DNA from: Endozoicomonas numazuensis | GTDB taxonomy: Bacteria; Pseudomonadota; Gammaproteobacteria; Pseudomonadales; Endozoicomonadaceae | NCBI RefSeq assembly: GCF_000722635.1 | Contig: NZ_JOKH01000002.1 | Coordinates: forward strand, 1,214,461-1,278,460 | Direction: 5' to 3' | DNA length: 64,000 bases | Shown here: piece after piece, positions 37,265 through 46,822 of the stretch | Numbering within the stretch: position 1 is the stretch's first letter | How the letters are laid out: every line of letters starts with the position of its first letter | The notes under the pieces: model-generated | What the model was told of the DNA's origin: nothing | The model's input: only the letters and a program-made list of their open reading frames with translations | Database searches by the model: none | Program-made: the position numbers and the translations under genes

Positions 37265-39070
37265 ATGTTCAACTACAGACTCTTACTTATTCTTCTGTTA
37301 TCGCTGAAACCATTTTTATCCTCAGCAGACACTGAAACGACTCAAGCACCCGAGACACTTGATTTTGATAGTATGCAAAGCTGCTACAAGCAATTCACTT
37401 CTGAGCGAAGTACGATCATTGGCAACTATTACAGGCGCAGACTCCGCTCGATCAATTCAGTTACAAAACTGCCAGCGCATCCTATCAGTGTGCCACCCCT
37501 CAGCCCAGAAACCAGCGAGACCTGCGCCGATATATTCAAAACCCTTCACAGCAGTGCTCTTGCCGCTTTCGATACTCCCGGAAGGCCCAACCTCTTCCCT
37601 AGAGAGTACTATGAATTCTTGATGGACCAAGAGACCATCAAGATCGTTAGAAATCTCCTTGAAGGCAGCGAACCTACCGTTGCTCCCAGCACTTCAATAA
37701 CACCTGATTCTTCGTCTACCCAGGAATACACCTCAACGCTACAACCTTTAGATACAACTGCATTGGTGACCGCTACGCCCACTCTGGAGACAGAAACCCA
37801 AAGTGTTGTGCCAACTGCTACACCGACAATACCGACAACTACATCGACAATACCGACAACTACATCGACAATACCGACAACTACACCGACAACTACACCG
37901 ACAACACCCGTTGTCTTTAGCGACGACCAGATCAAAGGCTTTATCTTCAACCTTTCCCACTATCTGGTCTCTTACCTGTCCGGGGGAGACACCCCCACCT
38001 TCTGCGGTTCTTACCACAATCCTTTTGTGGAAGAAGATGCCGAAGGTTATGGTTGCCGGGCTATTGCTGCCAAATTTTTTATCCAAAACCTGAAGAGCAG
38101 CCAAGGCCAACTAAGTGTTTACACCTGGTATCAATCTCCTGGTTCAATATCCCACCTGAACCAATGGCTGGATGAGAATGCTTCCATCGATGACATGCTT
38201 CCTCCCATCGTGGCTGTCTTCCAGAATGTTGAACTGAATACCACTCTGGACACCCAGTTTCTGGGCGGCCTTGTCGGTATACCGGACCTGAGAAAAGGCA
38301 CTTTTGATCCGACTACTCCCTTTGCAAACGAGTATGTTCCAACCATCAAAGGTTCAGGCCAATTCCAGTCTGCCTGCGAAACATTCCAGCCAGAGACCTT
38401 ACCAGATGTCAACTGCAGCGGTGTCGGTTCCAAAAACAACGATGCAAAATCAGGCAATGCTCTGATCAGCCTCGGAAAAGCCCGGGTCTCAGGAGTCAAC
38501 TTCGAAGCAGCTCTTGCACCGGTCACTCTGGAGTACACCTATCATGACAGTGCAAATGGCCAGGCTGATGCGCGGGAAACCTTTCCTGCCGTTATGGTCA
38601 TGGCAGGGCTCAACTCTGGTAATAGTGCTTCTTCATTGCTGATCAACAGTAAAATGAAAATTCATTATCGTCCTGAGGTGGTTCGTAAACTGAAAAAAAG
38701 CTTTTTGCTCGAGTCTCAATTTAAAGACAATTCAGCACCTGAACATAAATATGACGTCTATGCCTTCAGCCTTTACAACTGGGTAGACCAGTACATCATT
38801 ACCCAGAACACGCTTTCTGTAGAAACCTGTGATACCATGACACTGCTCTATGACTCACCAGTGCAAAAAGCATCGCTGCACATAAACAAAAACAATATTG
38901 TTCAGGACTTTAACGGTAACCCCTGTCACCAGACGGCTTCATCGACTATAGCTACGCCTACGCCTTCCCAGACTCCAGATGCTCCTTCAGGCGCTTCTGA
39001 AACAATGCTCTACGTGATTATTATTGCTATCTCGACGACGGTGGCCACAGTGTTTACCAGCCTATTCTAG
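37265..39070 (+). CDS. Exported Thr/Pro-rich protein with C-terminal membrane anchor
   Basis: 601 residues of no family that I recognise. A signal peptide occupies residues 1 to about 21 (LLLILLLSLKPFLSSA). Residues about 140-215 are a Thr/Pro/Ser linker with the repeat TIPTTTS three times, mucin-like. A folded central domain (about 225-560) holds at least nine Cys, suggesting disulfides. The last 25 residues (LYVIIIAISTTVATVFTSLF) are a hydrophobic tail, which would leave most of the protein outside the cytoplasm. CAGGAG lies upstream of the start. It sits inside the deo locus on the other strand. A host-contact role is only inferred from the architecture. Confidence 0.75.
   Translation: MFNYRLLLILLLSLKPFLSSADTETTQAPETLDFDSMQSCYKQFTSERSTIIGNYYRRRLRSINSVTKLPAHPISVPPLSPETSETCADIFKTLHSSALAAFDTPGRPNLFPREYYEFLMDQETIKIVRNLLEGSEPTVAPSTSITPDSSSTQEYTSTLQPLDTTALVTATPTLETETQSVVPTATPTIPTTTSTIPTTTSTIPTTTPTTTPTTPVVFSDDQIKGFIFNLSHYLVSYLSGGDTPTFCGSYHNPFVEEDAEGYGCRAIAAKFFIQNLKSSQGQLSVYTWYQSPGSISHLNQWLDENASIDDMLPPIVAVFQNVELNTTLDTQFLGGLVGIPDLRKGTFDPTTPFANEYVPTIKGSGQFQSACETFQPETLPDVNCSGVGSKNNDAKSGNALISLGKARVSGVNFEAALAPVTLEYTYHDSANGQADARETFPAVMVMAGLNSGNSASSLLINSKMKIHYRPEVVRKLKKSFLLESQFKDNSAPEHKYDVYAFSLYNWVDQYIITQNTLSVETCDTMTLLYDSPVQKASLHINKNNIVQDFNGNPCHQTASSTIATPTPSQTPDAPSGASETMLYVIIIAISTTVATVFTSLF
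37826..37900 (+). repeat. In-frame 21-bp minisatellite
   Basis: Three units of ACAATACCGACAACTACATC-G (the third with C for T near its end) followed by a 12-bp partial unit. It encodes the Thr/Pro linker of the surrounding gene. Unit number may vary by slippage without breaking the frame. Confidence 0.9.
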
Positions 39071-39094
39071 AGCAGGAAAGCCCTGCCCCTTATG

Positions 39095-39193
39095 CCGTCG
39101 CACTGAGCTTGTCGAAGTGCATGACCCATACCGTTCACACTGAGCCTGTCGAAGTGCTTGATCTGTGACCTTCGACAAGTTCAGGATAAACGG
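39095..39193. repeat. TTCGACA-type palindromic repeat, compound copy
   Basis: Two head segments (CACTGAGCTTGTCGAAGTGC at 39101 and CCGTTCACACTGAGCCTGTC at 39131) precede one tail (CTTCGACAAGTTCAGGATAA). It is related to 9640-9702 and 32506-32568. Confidence 0.75.
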
Positions 39194-39247
39194 AGTATGT
39201 ATGAGCGTTAACGCTTCGCTATACCAAGGGCGTTGCTTTTCTTCATT

Positions 39248-39273
39248 CATTGTGGAGCCTTGGCTCCACAATG
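39248..39273. terminator. Symmetric hairpin between convergent genes
   Basis: Perfect 12-bp stem CATTGTGGAGCC / GGCTCCACAATG with a TT loop, between the Thr/Pro-rich gene and deoC. There is no T run on either side, so a terminator or mRNA-protecting role is inferred from position. Confidence 0.5.
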
Positions 39274-39293
39274 TTCAGCAAATAAGAGAAAAC

Positions 39294-40070
39294 TCAGTAC
39301 CCGCCTTTATCGTCTTCCTGCTCTTTCAGACCAAGAGACACCAAAAGGCTACCCAGTAAACTGCTGGCACCAAAGCGGTAATGGTTACGATCGACCCACC
39401 CTTGCCCCATAACATCGTCAGCAATAGCCAGATGTTCTGCAGCGTCTTCTGCGGTACGAATGCCACCAGCGGGTTTAAAGCCGACATTCTTTTTGCCACT
39501 GTCACGGATCGCTTCCAGCATGATACGGGCTGACTCAGCCGTTGCGTTCACATGAACTTTACCTGTGGAGGTCTTGATAAAGTCAGCGCCCGCTTCAATG
39601 CAGATATCGCTGACTTGACGGATCAGGGCTGGATCTTTCAGTTCACCAGACTCAATGATCACCTTAAGCATCACCTGATCGCCACATACGGCTTTGCAGC
39701 GGCGAACCAGTTCAGAACCCACTTCCTGATCGCCTGCCATGAACGCGCGATAAGGGAATACAACATCCACTTCATCTGCCCCATAAACGACAGCTGCACG
39801 AGTTTCTGTGACAGCGAGCTCTATATCATCACCGCCTTGTGGAAAGTTGGTAACAGTGGCCACAGTGACATCGTTCAGACCCAACTCTTTCAGGGTCTTT
39901 TTAGCGATAGGAACAAATCTTGGATAAATACAGACTGCGGCAGTATTGCCTGCCGGTGTTTTGACTTTGTGGCAGAGATCAATAATTACTTCCGGCGTAT
40001 CATTATCATTCAGGGAAGTGAGGTCCATCAGTTGCAAGGCCTGACGGCTACTGGCAGTGAGATCGGTCAT
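39294..40070 (-). CDS. deoC: Deoxyribose-phosphate aldolase
   Basis: 258 residues. It cleaves deoxyribose-5-phosphate to acetaldehyde and glyceraldehyde-3-phosphate. [14 protein letters not shown] contains the Schiff-base Lys; [14 protein letters not shown] and [11 protein letters not shown] complete the active site. Length fits the E. coli enzyme. It is separated from deoB/deoD by the opposite-strand surface-protein gene. Confidence 0.97.
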   Translation of the reverse strand: MTDLTASSRQALQLMDLTSLNDNDTPEVIIDLCHKVKTPAGNTAAVCIYPRFVPIAKKTLKELGLNDVTVATVTNFPQGGDDIELAVTETRAAVVYGADEVDVVFPYRAFMAGDQEVGSELVRRCKAVCGDQVMLKVIIESGELKDPALIRQVSDICIEAGADFIKTSTGKVHVNATAESARIMLEAIRDSGKKNVGFKPAGGIRTAEDAAEHLAIADDVMGQGWVDRNHYRFGASSLLGSLLVSLGLKEQEDDKGGY

Positions 40071-40221
40071 GAGTCTGTCCTCTGGCTCAAAAGAGCTTTG
40101 ACGGCGACAGAAGAGAAGAAAAGTATCTCCAATACTCGTAACCTGTCCGGGTCACTGAAACTGACCATTGCACAGGTTCAAATACTGGTATGTCGCCAGT
40201 CGTAGTTTATAAACAAAAAAA

Positions 40222-40252
40222 CCCCTGCACCAAAGACGCAGAGGTATTTTTT
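40222..40252. terminator. Bidirectional intrinsic terminator
   Basis: CCCCTGC (40222-40228) and GCAGAGG (40238-40244) form a seven-bp stem with one mismatch, flanked by an A run on the left and TATTTTTT on the right. It closes the decayed minus-strand frame at 40250-40487. Confidence 0.65.
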
Positions 40253-40487
40253 GCCAGCTCAAGGCTGCTTTGCTGATCATCCACCTGAGTCTGCAGCGTG
40301 GGCTGCAAACTCAACACTTCGTGCAAGAGTCTTTGTACTGCGGGAACAGGCAACAGTGCAGTACATTTCTCCCCCCATGAGCTTGGGGTCGCTCGAAGTG
40401 AGGGCATATCCTAGAGAATCCCTGACACCAATTACAGCAAGTATTTTTGGATGTGCATTCAGCTTTTTTGAATACCGACGGGCTTCC
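40250..40487 (-). pseudogene. Decayed gene remnant cut by the MITE-like element
   Basis: The minus strand reads EARRYSKKLNAHPKILAVIG, then DSLGYALTSSDPKLMGGEMY, after which a coherent sequence (PAVQRLLHEVLSLQPTLQTQ) continues in another frame. This implies a frameshift near 40365. The 5' end stops at the repeat element beginning at 40488. I do not recognise the family. Confidence 0.4.
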
Positions 40488-40651
40488 AGGAGGCTGACCG
40501 AGAATAGCGTCCGTGCATAAAATTCAGTAGAACGAGTCAGCTTTTTCACTGAATTTGTGCGAATAGTTGACCTATTTAAGCAAACTCAGTGGAAAAGATG
40601 GCCGTTCTTTCTCGATTTTAGGCCGGGCTGTCTATTCTCGGTCAGCCTCCT
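40488..40651. repeat. MITE-like inverted-repeat element, copy 2 (longest)
   Basis: 164 bp with 20-bp perfect terminal repeats (AGGAGGCTGACCGAGAATAG and its complement). It contains 62 internal bases missing from copy 1. The T of its right end and the next A form, on the minus strand, the TAG stop of the adjoining LysR gene. There is no coding capacity. Confidence 0.88.
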
Positions 40652-41558
40652 AGACCTTAAAATAAGACCTTAACCATTGATGCGCCAGATCCTGATGATT
40701 CATCTCATGCCAGTAAAGATCATAGGCAATGGGCTCAACCGTTATTGGCATCGGTAATGTTGTAACAGCGTAGAGTTCTTCGGCATAGTCCGCCCAATTG
40801 CCTGAAGAGACAAACATCAAATCGGTGCCTTCGCACACCTGGGTAGCACTGTGAAAGTCTCCGACAGCTACAACAATGTCACGATCAAGCCCCAGTTTCG
40901 CCAATGTCTGATCGGTAATCGATACCCTGTCGGTAACAGCCCCAATTCCGATATGCCCAAGCGCTAAACAAGCCTCAAGGGTCCAGGGCTGTTCAAGACA
41001 AGGATGGTTGTTTCGCACTACACAAACCAGTTTGTCTTTATACAGTCTCTTTCTGTGGATACCTGAAATTCTGTGCTGTCCACAATCCAGATCATCAGGC
41101 AAAGCCACCAGATCCACTTTGCCAGCCGCCAACTCTTCCAGACTTTTCAGATTCAGATGCATCAATTTTATTTTGATATGCGGGGCACTCTTGAGAATGT
41201 CCGCCAGAGAATTCTGAAACTTCAAATGATTAGCTGTCTCTGGTAAAGCAATAGTGAAATGGCGGTCGCAATACAGAGGATCAAATACTTGAGGCTGCAC
41301 CACTTTCCAAAGCTCATCGAGAACAGGTTTTAGCTGCTCCTGAATCGACAATGCCCGGGAAGTGGGAATCAAACCATGCGCAGCTCGGGTGAACAGAGGG
41401 TCTCCGATCAGTTCGCGGAGTCTGGCAAGGCTTTTACTCACAGCAGATTGACTGAGATTCAATCGCTCAGACGCTCGAGTCACACTTCTTTCTTCCAGTA
41501 ATGCCTGAAGGCACACCAAAAGATTCAGATTAATTCGGGATAATTCTTGGATAGGCAT
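40650..41558 (-). CDS. LysR-family transcriptional regulator
   Basis: 302 residues. The N-terminal winged helix is INLNLLVCLQALLEERSVTR ASERLNLSQSAVSKSLARLR, with the substrate-binding domain following (about 95-300). The subgroup is NodD/LeuO-like, judged by the N-terminal spacing. It is divergent from the Bcr/CflA-type transporter (103 bp between starts), its likely target. The stop codon is formed with the edge of the MITE-like repeat, so the C-terminus may have been trimmed or replaced by insertion. Confidence 0.9.
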   Translation of the reverse strand: MPIQELSRINLNLLVCLQALLEERSVTRASERLNLSQSAVSKSLARLRELIGDPLFTRAAHGLIPTSRALSIQEQLKPVLDELWKVVQPQVFDPLYCDRHFTIALPETANHLKFQNSLADILKSAPHIKIKLMHLNLKSLEELAAGKVDLVALPDDLDCGQHRISGIHRKRLYKDKLVCVVRNNHPCLEQPWTLEACLALGHIGIGAVTDRVSITDQTLAKLGLDRDIVVAVGDFHSATQVCEGTDLMFVSSGNWADYAEELYAVTTLPMPITVEPIAYDLYWHEMNHQDLAHQWLRSYFKV

Positions 41559-41661
41559 GATAGATCAGAGGTATTCCATATAGGAAATTCGTAATTGAAA
41601 ATATATCACTTCTGATCATATCTTGATCTTTTTACACTGTACTTATTCTGACTTCCTCTGG

Positions 41662-42885
41662 ATGAGCTCTCTGTTAATGCCCCAACTCCAACGTTCCGCA
41701 CTGCCTGTTATCTTTGCCCTGGTCATATTAAGCCCTCTGGCCATTGATATTTATCTGCCTTCATTGCCGGAAATGACTCGTTTTTTCTCAGCCACGGACT
41801 CCGAAGTTCAGCTGACTATCTCCCTGTTTATGATCTGCATGGGCGTAGGGCAACTGTTTGCCGGACCTTTTTCTGATCACTACGGACGAAAAGCTTCTGC
41901 GCTGTTGGGTGTAGGCCTCTACCTGATGGGTAGCGTGGTGGGAGCCCTTTCATCCAGTATTGAATTACTTTATCTGGCCCGGATATTACAAGGGCTCGGA
42001 GCAGCCAGCTGCAGTGTAACGGCTTTTGCCTGGGTGCGAGATCATTTCAGTCCGATAGAGTCCGGTAAGTGGATCAGCTATATGGGCGGTATGATTGGCA
42101 CCATTCCTACTCTGGCTCCCACACTGGGTGGAGCACTGGCCATTTATTGGGGATGGGAAGCCAACTTTGTTTTCATGGCACTACTCAGTGGGTTCATATT
42201 GCTGATGGCTTGCAGAAATATGCAGCCAGAAGTTCGCTCAACAGCACAGGGGTCCAATACATCCGGGCATATCCTGCAGAATTTGACCAGTATTCTGGGC
42301 AACAAGCAGTTTCTGAACTATTCGCTCAGTGGGATGCTGGCCATGGGCGCTATTCTGACGTACGCCACTCACGCTCCTTATGTTGCCATCAACCTGGCGG
42401 GTCTGGATGAGTTTGGGTTTTCGCTCTTTTTCGGTCTTCTGGGCATTATGCAATTATCTGCCAGCTTGCTGACCCCCAGACTGATTGACTGGCTGGGCCA
42501 GCGTCAAACCATCATGGTCGGGTCTCTATTCTCCATTATCGGAGCCACTGGTCTTCTGCTGGTGCCAAACGATCAGCCACTCTGGTTCTTTGCGCCTGCA
42601 GCGATAGGAGCCATTGGCTTTAACTTTATTTTCGGTACTGCCTCCAGCCTGACGCTAGAGCACTTTAAACATTGTGCCGGGCTGGCTGCTGCAATAGACG
42701 GCTGCGCTCGCATGACTGGCGGTGGCCTGATTGCCTTTGCTGTCAAGCTGGCAGGACTGGATGCTTTTACAACCGTGGCATTTTCTTATGCTTTACTCGC
42801 TGCATCGCTGATTTTAGCTGGTCTCGACTTACTGCAAAGATCAAAAAGAAGTGCCCCTGTGTTGTCTTTGAAAGCCTGTCGATAA
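41662..42885 (+). CDS. Bcr/CflA-type MFS efflux transporter
   Basis: About 407 residues with 12 predicted membrane segments. The first helix LVILSPLAIDIYLPSLPEM and the loop GPFSDHYGRKASALLGVGLY (motif A of the major facilitator family) are the signatures of the Bcr/CflA drug-resistance branch; ILQGLGAASCSVTAFAWVRD follows. It exports drugs or metabolites by proton exchange. The start is uncertain: ATG at 41662 or 41677; a TTG at 41623 is less likely. Regulation by the divergent LysR is probable. Confidence 0.9.
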   Translation: MSSLLMPQLQRSALPVIFALVILSPLAIDIYLPSLPEMTRFFSATDSEVQLTISLFMICMGVGQLFAGPFSDHYGRKASALLGVGLYLMGSVVGALSSSIELLYLARILQGLGAASCSVTAFAWVRDHFSPIESGKWISYMGGMIGTIPTLAPTLGGALAIYWGWEANFVFMALLSGFILLMACRNMQPEVRSTAQGSNTSGHILQNLTSILGNKQFLNYSLSGMLAMGAILTYATHAPYVAINLAGLDEFGFSLFFGLLGIMQLSASLLTPRLIDWLGQRQTIMVGSLFSIIGATGLLLVPNDQPLWFFAPAAIGAIGFNFIFGTASSLTLEHFKHCAGLAAAIDGCARMTGGGLIAFAVKLAGLDAFTTVAFSYALLAASLILAGLDLLQRSKRSAPVLSLKACR

Positions 42886-42972
42886 AAAACTCTCATTTTC
42901 GATTCCCTTTCTGCCAACCTAAGAGATACTCTATAGACACTTAAAAACCAGCAAAAAAGTAGTACTCTCCTC

Positions 42973-43923
42973 ATGATCCCGACGGAATCCCTCGAAATTG
43001 TCAGGGCCGTGGCCCACTTCAAAAACTTTACTGCGGCGGCTAAACACCTGCATAAAGTACCTTCAGCCATCAGCTACACCGTCCGGAAGCTGGAAGAGCG
43101 GCTGGACGTACAGTTGTTTTTGAGGGACAGCAAACGCGTCGAGCTGACTCCGGCGGGCGAACACTTTATCAAGCAGACAGGAAAACTGCTGGCAGAACTG
43201 GAAGAGCTTGAGAAAACCACTCGGCAAATGGCTACCGGCTGGGAACATGAAATCAAGATCGCCCTGGACAACGTGGTTAACCAGGGCATGATCTACGACC
43301 TGATTCGCGATCTTCAGGCAGTACGGCCTGAAACCAGCCTGGTGATCAATACCGAAGTTCACAATGGCTCATGGGATGCCTTGTTCCATAACCGCTGCCA
43401 GCTGGTCATTGGTGCCCCCAAAACCATTCCTGACAACATTGCCAGTAACGACCGTTTTGAATGGAAGTCTATGGGGTCACTGGAATGGGATCTGGTGATG
43501 TCACCAGAGCATCCACTGGCTCGAATTTCAGGTCCGGTCAGTCAGGACATGCTTAAAAGCTATAGCTCAATCTGCATTCAGGATACCTCAAGGGTCTTCC
43601 ACCAAGGTTACAACCTGCTGCTGGATGACCAGCAAATACTGTTGGTTCCCAGTTTCCGAATGGCCATCGAGTGCCTGCTCAAAGGCTTGGGAATCACCAT
43701 CATGCCAAGCCATTTTGTTCAGCCCTACATCGAGCAGGAACTGCTGGTTCGCAAAGATGTTATGGACATTCCGATGAATGACAGCTGCTACCTGGCATGG
43801 AACAAGGAAGTCATGGGCAATGGTATTCGCTGGGTACTGGACTGGCTGGGTGAAGAGAGCTGGCTGAACAAAGTCTGGCTGCAATACGATGCCATGAAAC
43901 CCGTGGGTTACCACGTTCCCTGA
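42973..43923 (+). CDS. LysR-family transcriptional regulator
   Basis: 316 residues. The winged helix is TESLEIVRAVAHFKNFTAAA KHLHKVPSAISYTVRKLEER; the PSAISYTVRKLE recognition helix is typical of the DsdC/YhaJ-like branch. The effector domain spans about 90-300. It follows the transporter by 87 bp on the same strand but has its own leader. The regulated gene is not evident. Confidence 0.9.
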   Translation: MIPTESLEIVRAVAHFKNFTAAAKHLHKVPSAISYTVRKLEERLDVQLFLRDSKRVELTPAGEHFIKQTGKLLAELEELEKTTRQMATGWEHEIKIALDNVVNQGMIYDLIRDLQAVRPETSLVINTEVHNGSWDALFHNRCQLVIGAPKTIPDNIASNDRFEWKSMGSLEWDLVMSPEHPLARISGPVSQDMLKSYSSICIQDTSRVFHQGYNLLLDDQQILLVPSFRMAIECLLKGLGITIMPSHFVQPYIEQELLVRKDVMDIPMNDSCYLAWNKEVMGNGIRWVLDWLGEESWLNKVWLQYDAMKPVGYHVP

Positions 43924-44016
43924 GCCAGAAACTCGCAGCATCTCTGCACTTGTACAACAACGCCTCTTTCTATCTACACTGAGGAAAGATAGCTAAATTA
44001 CAAGTGCAAGGATGCC

Positions 44017-45180
44017 ATGTTCAAGCCAGCCTGCCTTCTGATCTTTTCCACGCTGTTTTTTCTCTGTTCTGGCAAAGCCTGCAGTACCCCTTTTTATGAT
44101 GATTCTCAACCGATCTTCATGCATTACTTCTGCTGGCCACCAGAAGCACCTAACTGGAGTCAGATCGACAAAAACGTCCCTCTCGATGATGCTCACTGCG
44201 TCGTAGAAGACCTGTTCATTCAGGCTTATCACAAGCAATTGATTCGCCTTAAATCCCGGGAAGATGCAGTGAAACTGGTCAATGCGCCCATTTCCGGAAA
44301 AACAGAAAAGCGGGGGCGTCATCTGCTTAGCTTTTCTGTCTTCAATGGTTTCAGAAGGCTGGCTCACTGGGGGTTGAACAATGCTGCTGACATCAATGCG
44401 GGAGATAAAGACAATGCCACAGCACTGAGAATGTCAATAGGCAACAGTCTGGATTACATGGCTACCTTTGCTCTGAAAAACAAAGCTAATCCCAATCGTG
44501 TTTTTGGACAACCCGGTCATCAAGACACCGCTCTTAGCGCTCTTTTGAAATGGAAAAGTCCGCTTTCCCTTTTCAGACTGATCATTACAGCCGGGGGCAA
44601 AGCCAACGATCCGCTGCATCTCAATGAAATTGCTGCACACCTGAGACTCATGGCAGCTAACAACGCCTCCCTTCAGGCCGAAGCCGACAGCCTTATCGCC
44701 CAGCTTACAGCCAATGGTTTTATCGAAGAGCCAATAGTGACGGCACCTGCAGAGTTAATCGAGCCGGACATGGGGGACCAGCTGGATAATGCCTTATACC
44801 GGGCGATGATGGCAGGCGTATTAACTCCCGATCATATGGACAGCTTTAAGGTTCACGGAAAATGGTATGAACACTTTTTAGCCTTTAACGGCTTTTCTTC
44901 CAGCCTCAGCTACCGCCTGAGAACACTACCCCAAGATGAAGCAAAGATTATTGTTGAAGCCAGAGACGACACGGGTAATGACTTGTTACTCGCGGCAATC
45001 AAAAGTCTGAATATTGATACAGTAAGAGTGGTATTGAAGGTTTCCAGCGCTAATATCAACGCTCCTGTTCCCCAGCACCCAGACTATTACAGCTCAGGTG
45101 ATACCCCTATGACCATTGCCAGAAAGTGGCAAGTACCCAAAAGTATCATTGAGCTTCTAAAAGCTTACGGTGCAAAGTAG
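44017..45180 (+). CDS. Exported ankyrin-like repeat protein
   Basis: 387 residues. A signal peptide (LLIFSTLFFLCSGKACS) ends near residue 23. Repeats of ankyrin type are visible: AHWGLNNAADINAGDKDNAT, then FALKNKANPNR with TALSALLKW, LFRLIITAGGKAND, and at the C-terminus NDLLLAAIKSLNIDTVRVVL followed by DTPMTIARKW. Ankyrin repeats bind proteins; exported bacterial ones often act at the envelope or on host cells, which is inference here. A 10-bp inverted repeat (43945-43954, 43999-44008) precedes its ribosome-binding site. Confidence 0.7.
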   Translation: MFKPACLLIFSTLFFLCSGKACSTPFYDDSQPIFMHYFCWPPEAPNWSQIDKNVPLDDAHCVVEDLFIQAYHKQLIRLKSREDAVKLVNAPISGKTEKRGRHLLSFSVFNGFRRLAHWGLNNAADINAGDKDNATALRMSIGNSLDYMATFALKNKANPNRVFGQPGHQDTALSALLKWKSPLSLFRLIITAGGKANDPLHLNEIAAHLRLMAANNASLQAEADSLIAQLTANGFIEEPIVTAPAELIEPDMGDQLDNALYRAMMAGVLTPDHMDSFKVHGKWYEHFLAFNGFSSSLSYRLRTLPQDEAKIIVEARDDTGNDLLLAAIKSLNIDTVRVVLKVSSANINAPVPQHPDYYSSGDTPMTIARKWQVPKSIIELLKAYGAK

Positions 45181-45199
45181 CCACTGTATCCGCAATAAA

Positions 45200-45232
45200 G
45201 AAAACCCCTGACGTATGCAGGGGTTTTCTTTT
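45200..45232. terminator. Bidirectional intrinsic terminator
   Basis: GAAAACCCCTG and CAGGGGTTTTC form an 11-bp stem around ACGTATG, ending in a T-rich tract. It serves the convergent ankyrin-like and abgT-like genes. Confidence 0.92.
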
Positions 45233-45250
45233 AAAGCCGGGTAATGTCAA

Positions 45251-46822
45251 TTACATGACAGGGTATGTGTAAGGTGCAGCAATACCCAGAGGCAGACCCA
45301 GAGCCCAGTAAAGCAGAAGGAATGCAGTCCAACCCACCAGGAAGACAATGGAGTAAGGCATCATCAGGGAAGCAATGGTACCGATGCCGGAGTTCTTCAC
45401 ATAACGCTGGCAGAACACGATGATCACAGGGTAGTAAGCCATCATCGGAGTAATGATGTTGGAGGAGGAATCACCAATACGGTAAGCTGCCTGAGACAGT
45501 TCCGGAGAGATACCCACCGCCATCAGCATTGGGACAAAAATAGGGCCAATCAGAGCCCACTTGGCAGAAGCAGAACCTACCGTCAGGTTAACGACAGCAG
45601 TCAGTAGAATGATACCGATAATGGTCATCTGGCCCGGCAGGTCCATAGCCTGCAATACTTCCGCACCAGACAGCGCCAGCAGAGTACCCAGGTTAGAGTC
45701 ACCAAAAGCTTTCAGGAACTGGGCACAGAAAAATGCCATAACAATGTAGCTGCTCATGGTGGTCATGGACTGACTCATGCCAGCCATCACATCACGATGA
45801 TTCTTGAAAGTCCCAGTCATCCGGCCGTAAATCACACCAGGAATCAGGAAGAACAACAGAATCAGAGGCACAATAGATTTCATCAGAGGCGCTGTATGAG
45901 CGGTCAGGGAACCATTCTCGGCACGCAGTGGAGACGTTTCAGGCAGACAGGCCAGAACCAGCAAACCTGCCATAGCCAGCAGAACGGCACTGCTGATCTT
46001 GAAAGCACGGTCTTCGGCCTGGGTGTAGCTGCTCATGTCTTCAGCTTCTTCCAGATCCTTGTTCAGCTCAACGCTCTTCAGACGCGGCTCAACAATTTTT
46101 TCTGTCACAAACCAGCCAAGCAGTGTAACGACAAAGGTGGAGACAAAAGTGAAGTAGAAGTTTGCCAGTGGGTTAACCAGATAGTCCTTGTCGTAAATCT
46201 GGGCAGCAGACTGGGTAAAGCTTTGCAGCAGAGGGTCCAGACTGGAAGGCAAAAAGCCTGCAGAGAAACCACCGGACACACCGGCAAAAGCAGCGGCCAG
46301 ACCCGCCAGAGGGTGACGACCGGCCGCGTGGAAGATAACCGCGCCAATAGGAATAACCAGAACGTAACCAGCGTCAGCAGCAACAGAGCTGATGGCACCA
46401 ATCATTACCACCGCAGGAGCCAACAGCTTCTGAGGTGTCATACGAATCATCTTCTTCAGGGCAATGTTGATGTAGCCTGAAGATTCAGCAATACCCACAC
46501 CCAGCAGAGCGGCCAGAACCATACCCAGAGGCGCAAAACTGGTAAATGTAGTCACGCTGGAAGCCATAAAGTCCGTCAGGTACTTGGCATCCAGCAGGTT
46601 TTTAACCTGAATAGCTTCACCAGTAGCCGGGCTAACCAGGTCAAAGCTGACAGAAGAGAATACGGCAGACAGCGCTACCACAATCAGAAGACAGTAGACA
46701 AACAACATTGCCGGATCAGGCAGCTTGTTACCTGCCACTTCAATGGCATTCAGAAAGCGATCAATAAACGGTGGCTTCTCGCTGGACGTAGCGAGCCTCC
46801 CCCCGGTACCGGCATGGCTCAT
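45251..46822 (-). CDS. AbgT-family transporter
   Basis: 523 residues with about 12 membrane helices. The N-terminus NAIEVAGNKLPDPAMLFVY, the segment LGVGIAESSGYINIALKKMI and the C-terminal GDSSSNIITPMMAYYPVIIV are AbgT signatures. E. coli AbgT imports p-aminobenzoyl-glutamate; other members export sulfonamides. No abgA/abgB hydrolase genes are adjacent, so the substrate is open. Confidence 0.93.
   Translation of the reverse strand: MSHAGTGGRLATSSEKPPFIDRFLNAIEVAGNKLPDPAMLFVYCLLIVVALSAVFSSVSFDLVSPATGEAIQVKNLLDAKYLTDFMASSVTTFTSFAPLGMVLAALLGVGIAESSGYINIALKKMIRMTPQKLLAPAVVMIGAISSVAADAGYVLVIPIGAVIFHAAGRHPLAGLAAAFAGVSGGFSAGFLPSSLDPLLQSFTQSAAQIYDKDYLVNPLANFYFTFVSTFVVTLLGWFVTEKIVEPRLKSVELNKDLEEAEDMSSYTQAEDRAFKISSAVLLAMAGLLVLACLPETSPLRAENGSLTAHTAPLMKSIVPLILLFFLIPGVIYGRMTGTFKNHRDVMAGMSQSMTTMSSYIVMAFFCAQFLKAFGDSNLGTLLALSGAEVLQAMDLPGQMTIIGIILLTAVVNLTVGSASAKWALIGPIFVPMLMAVGISPELSQAAYRIGDSSSNIITPMMAYYPVIIVFCQRYVKNSGIGTIASLMMPYSIVFLVGWTAFLLLYWALGLPLGIAAPYTYPVM

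Noticed and set aside
37826-37900. Possible CRISPR array
   Set aside because: The units are contiguous, without spacers, and in frame within a Thr/Pro linker; it is a minisatellite.
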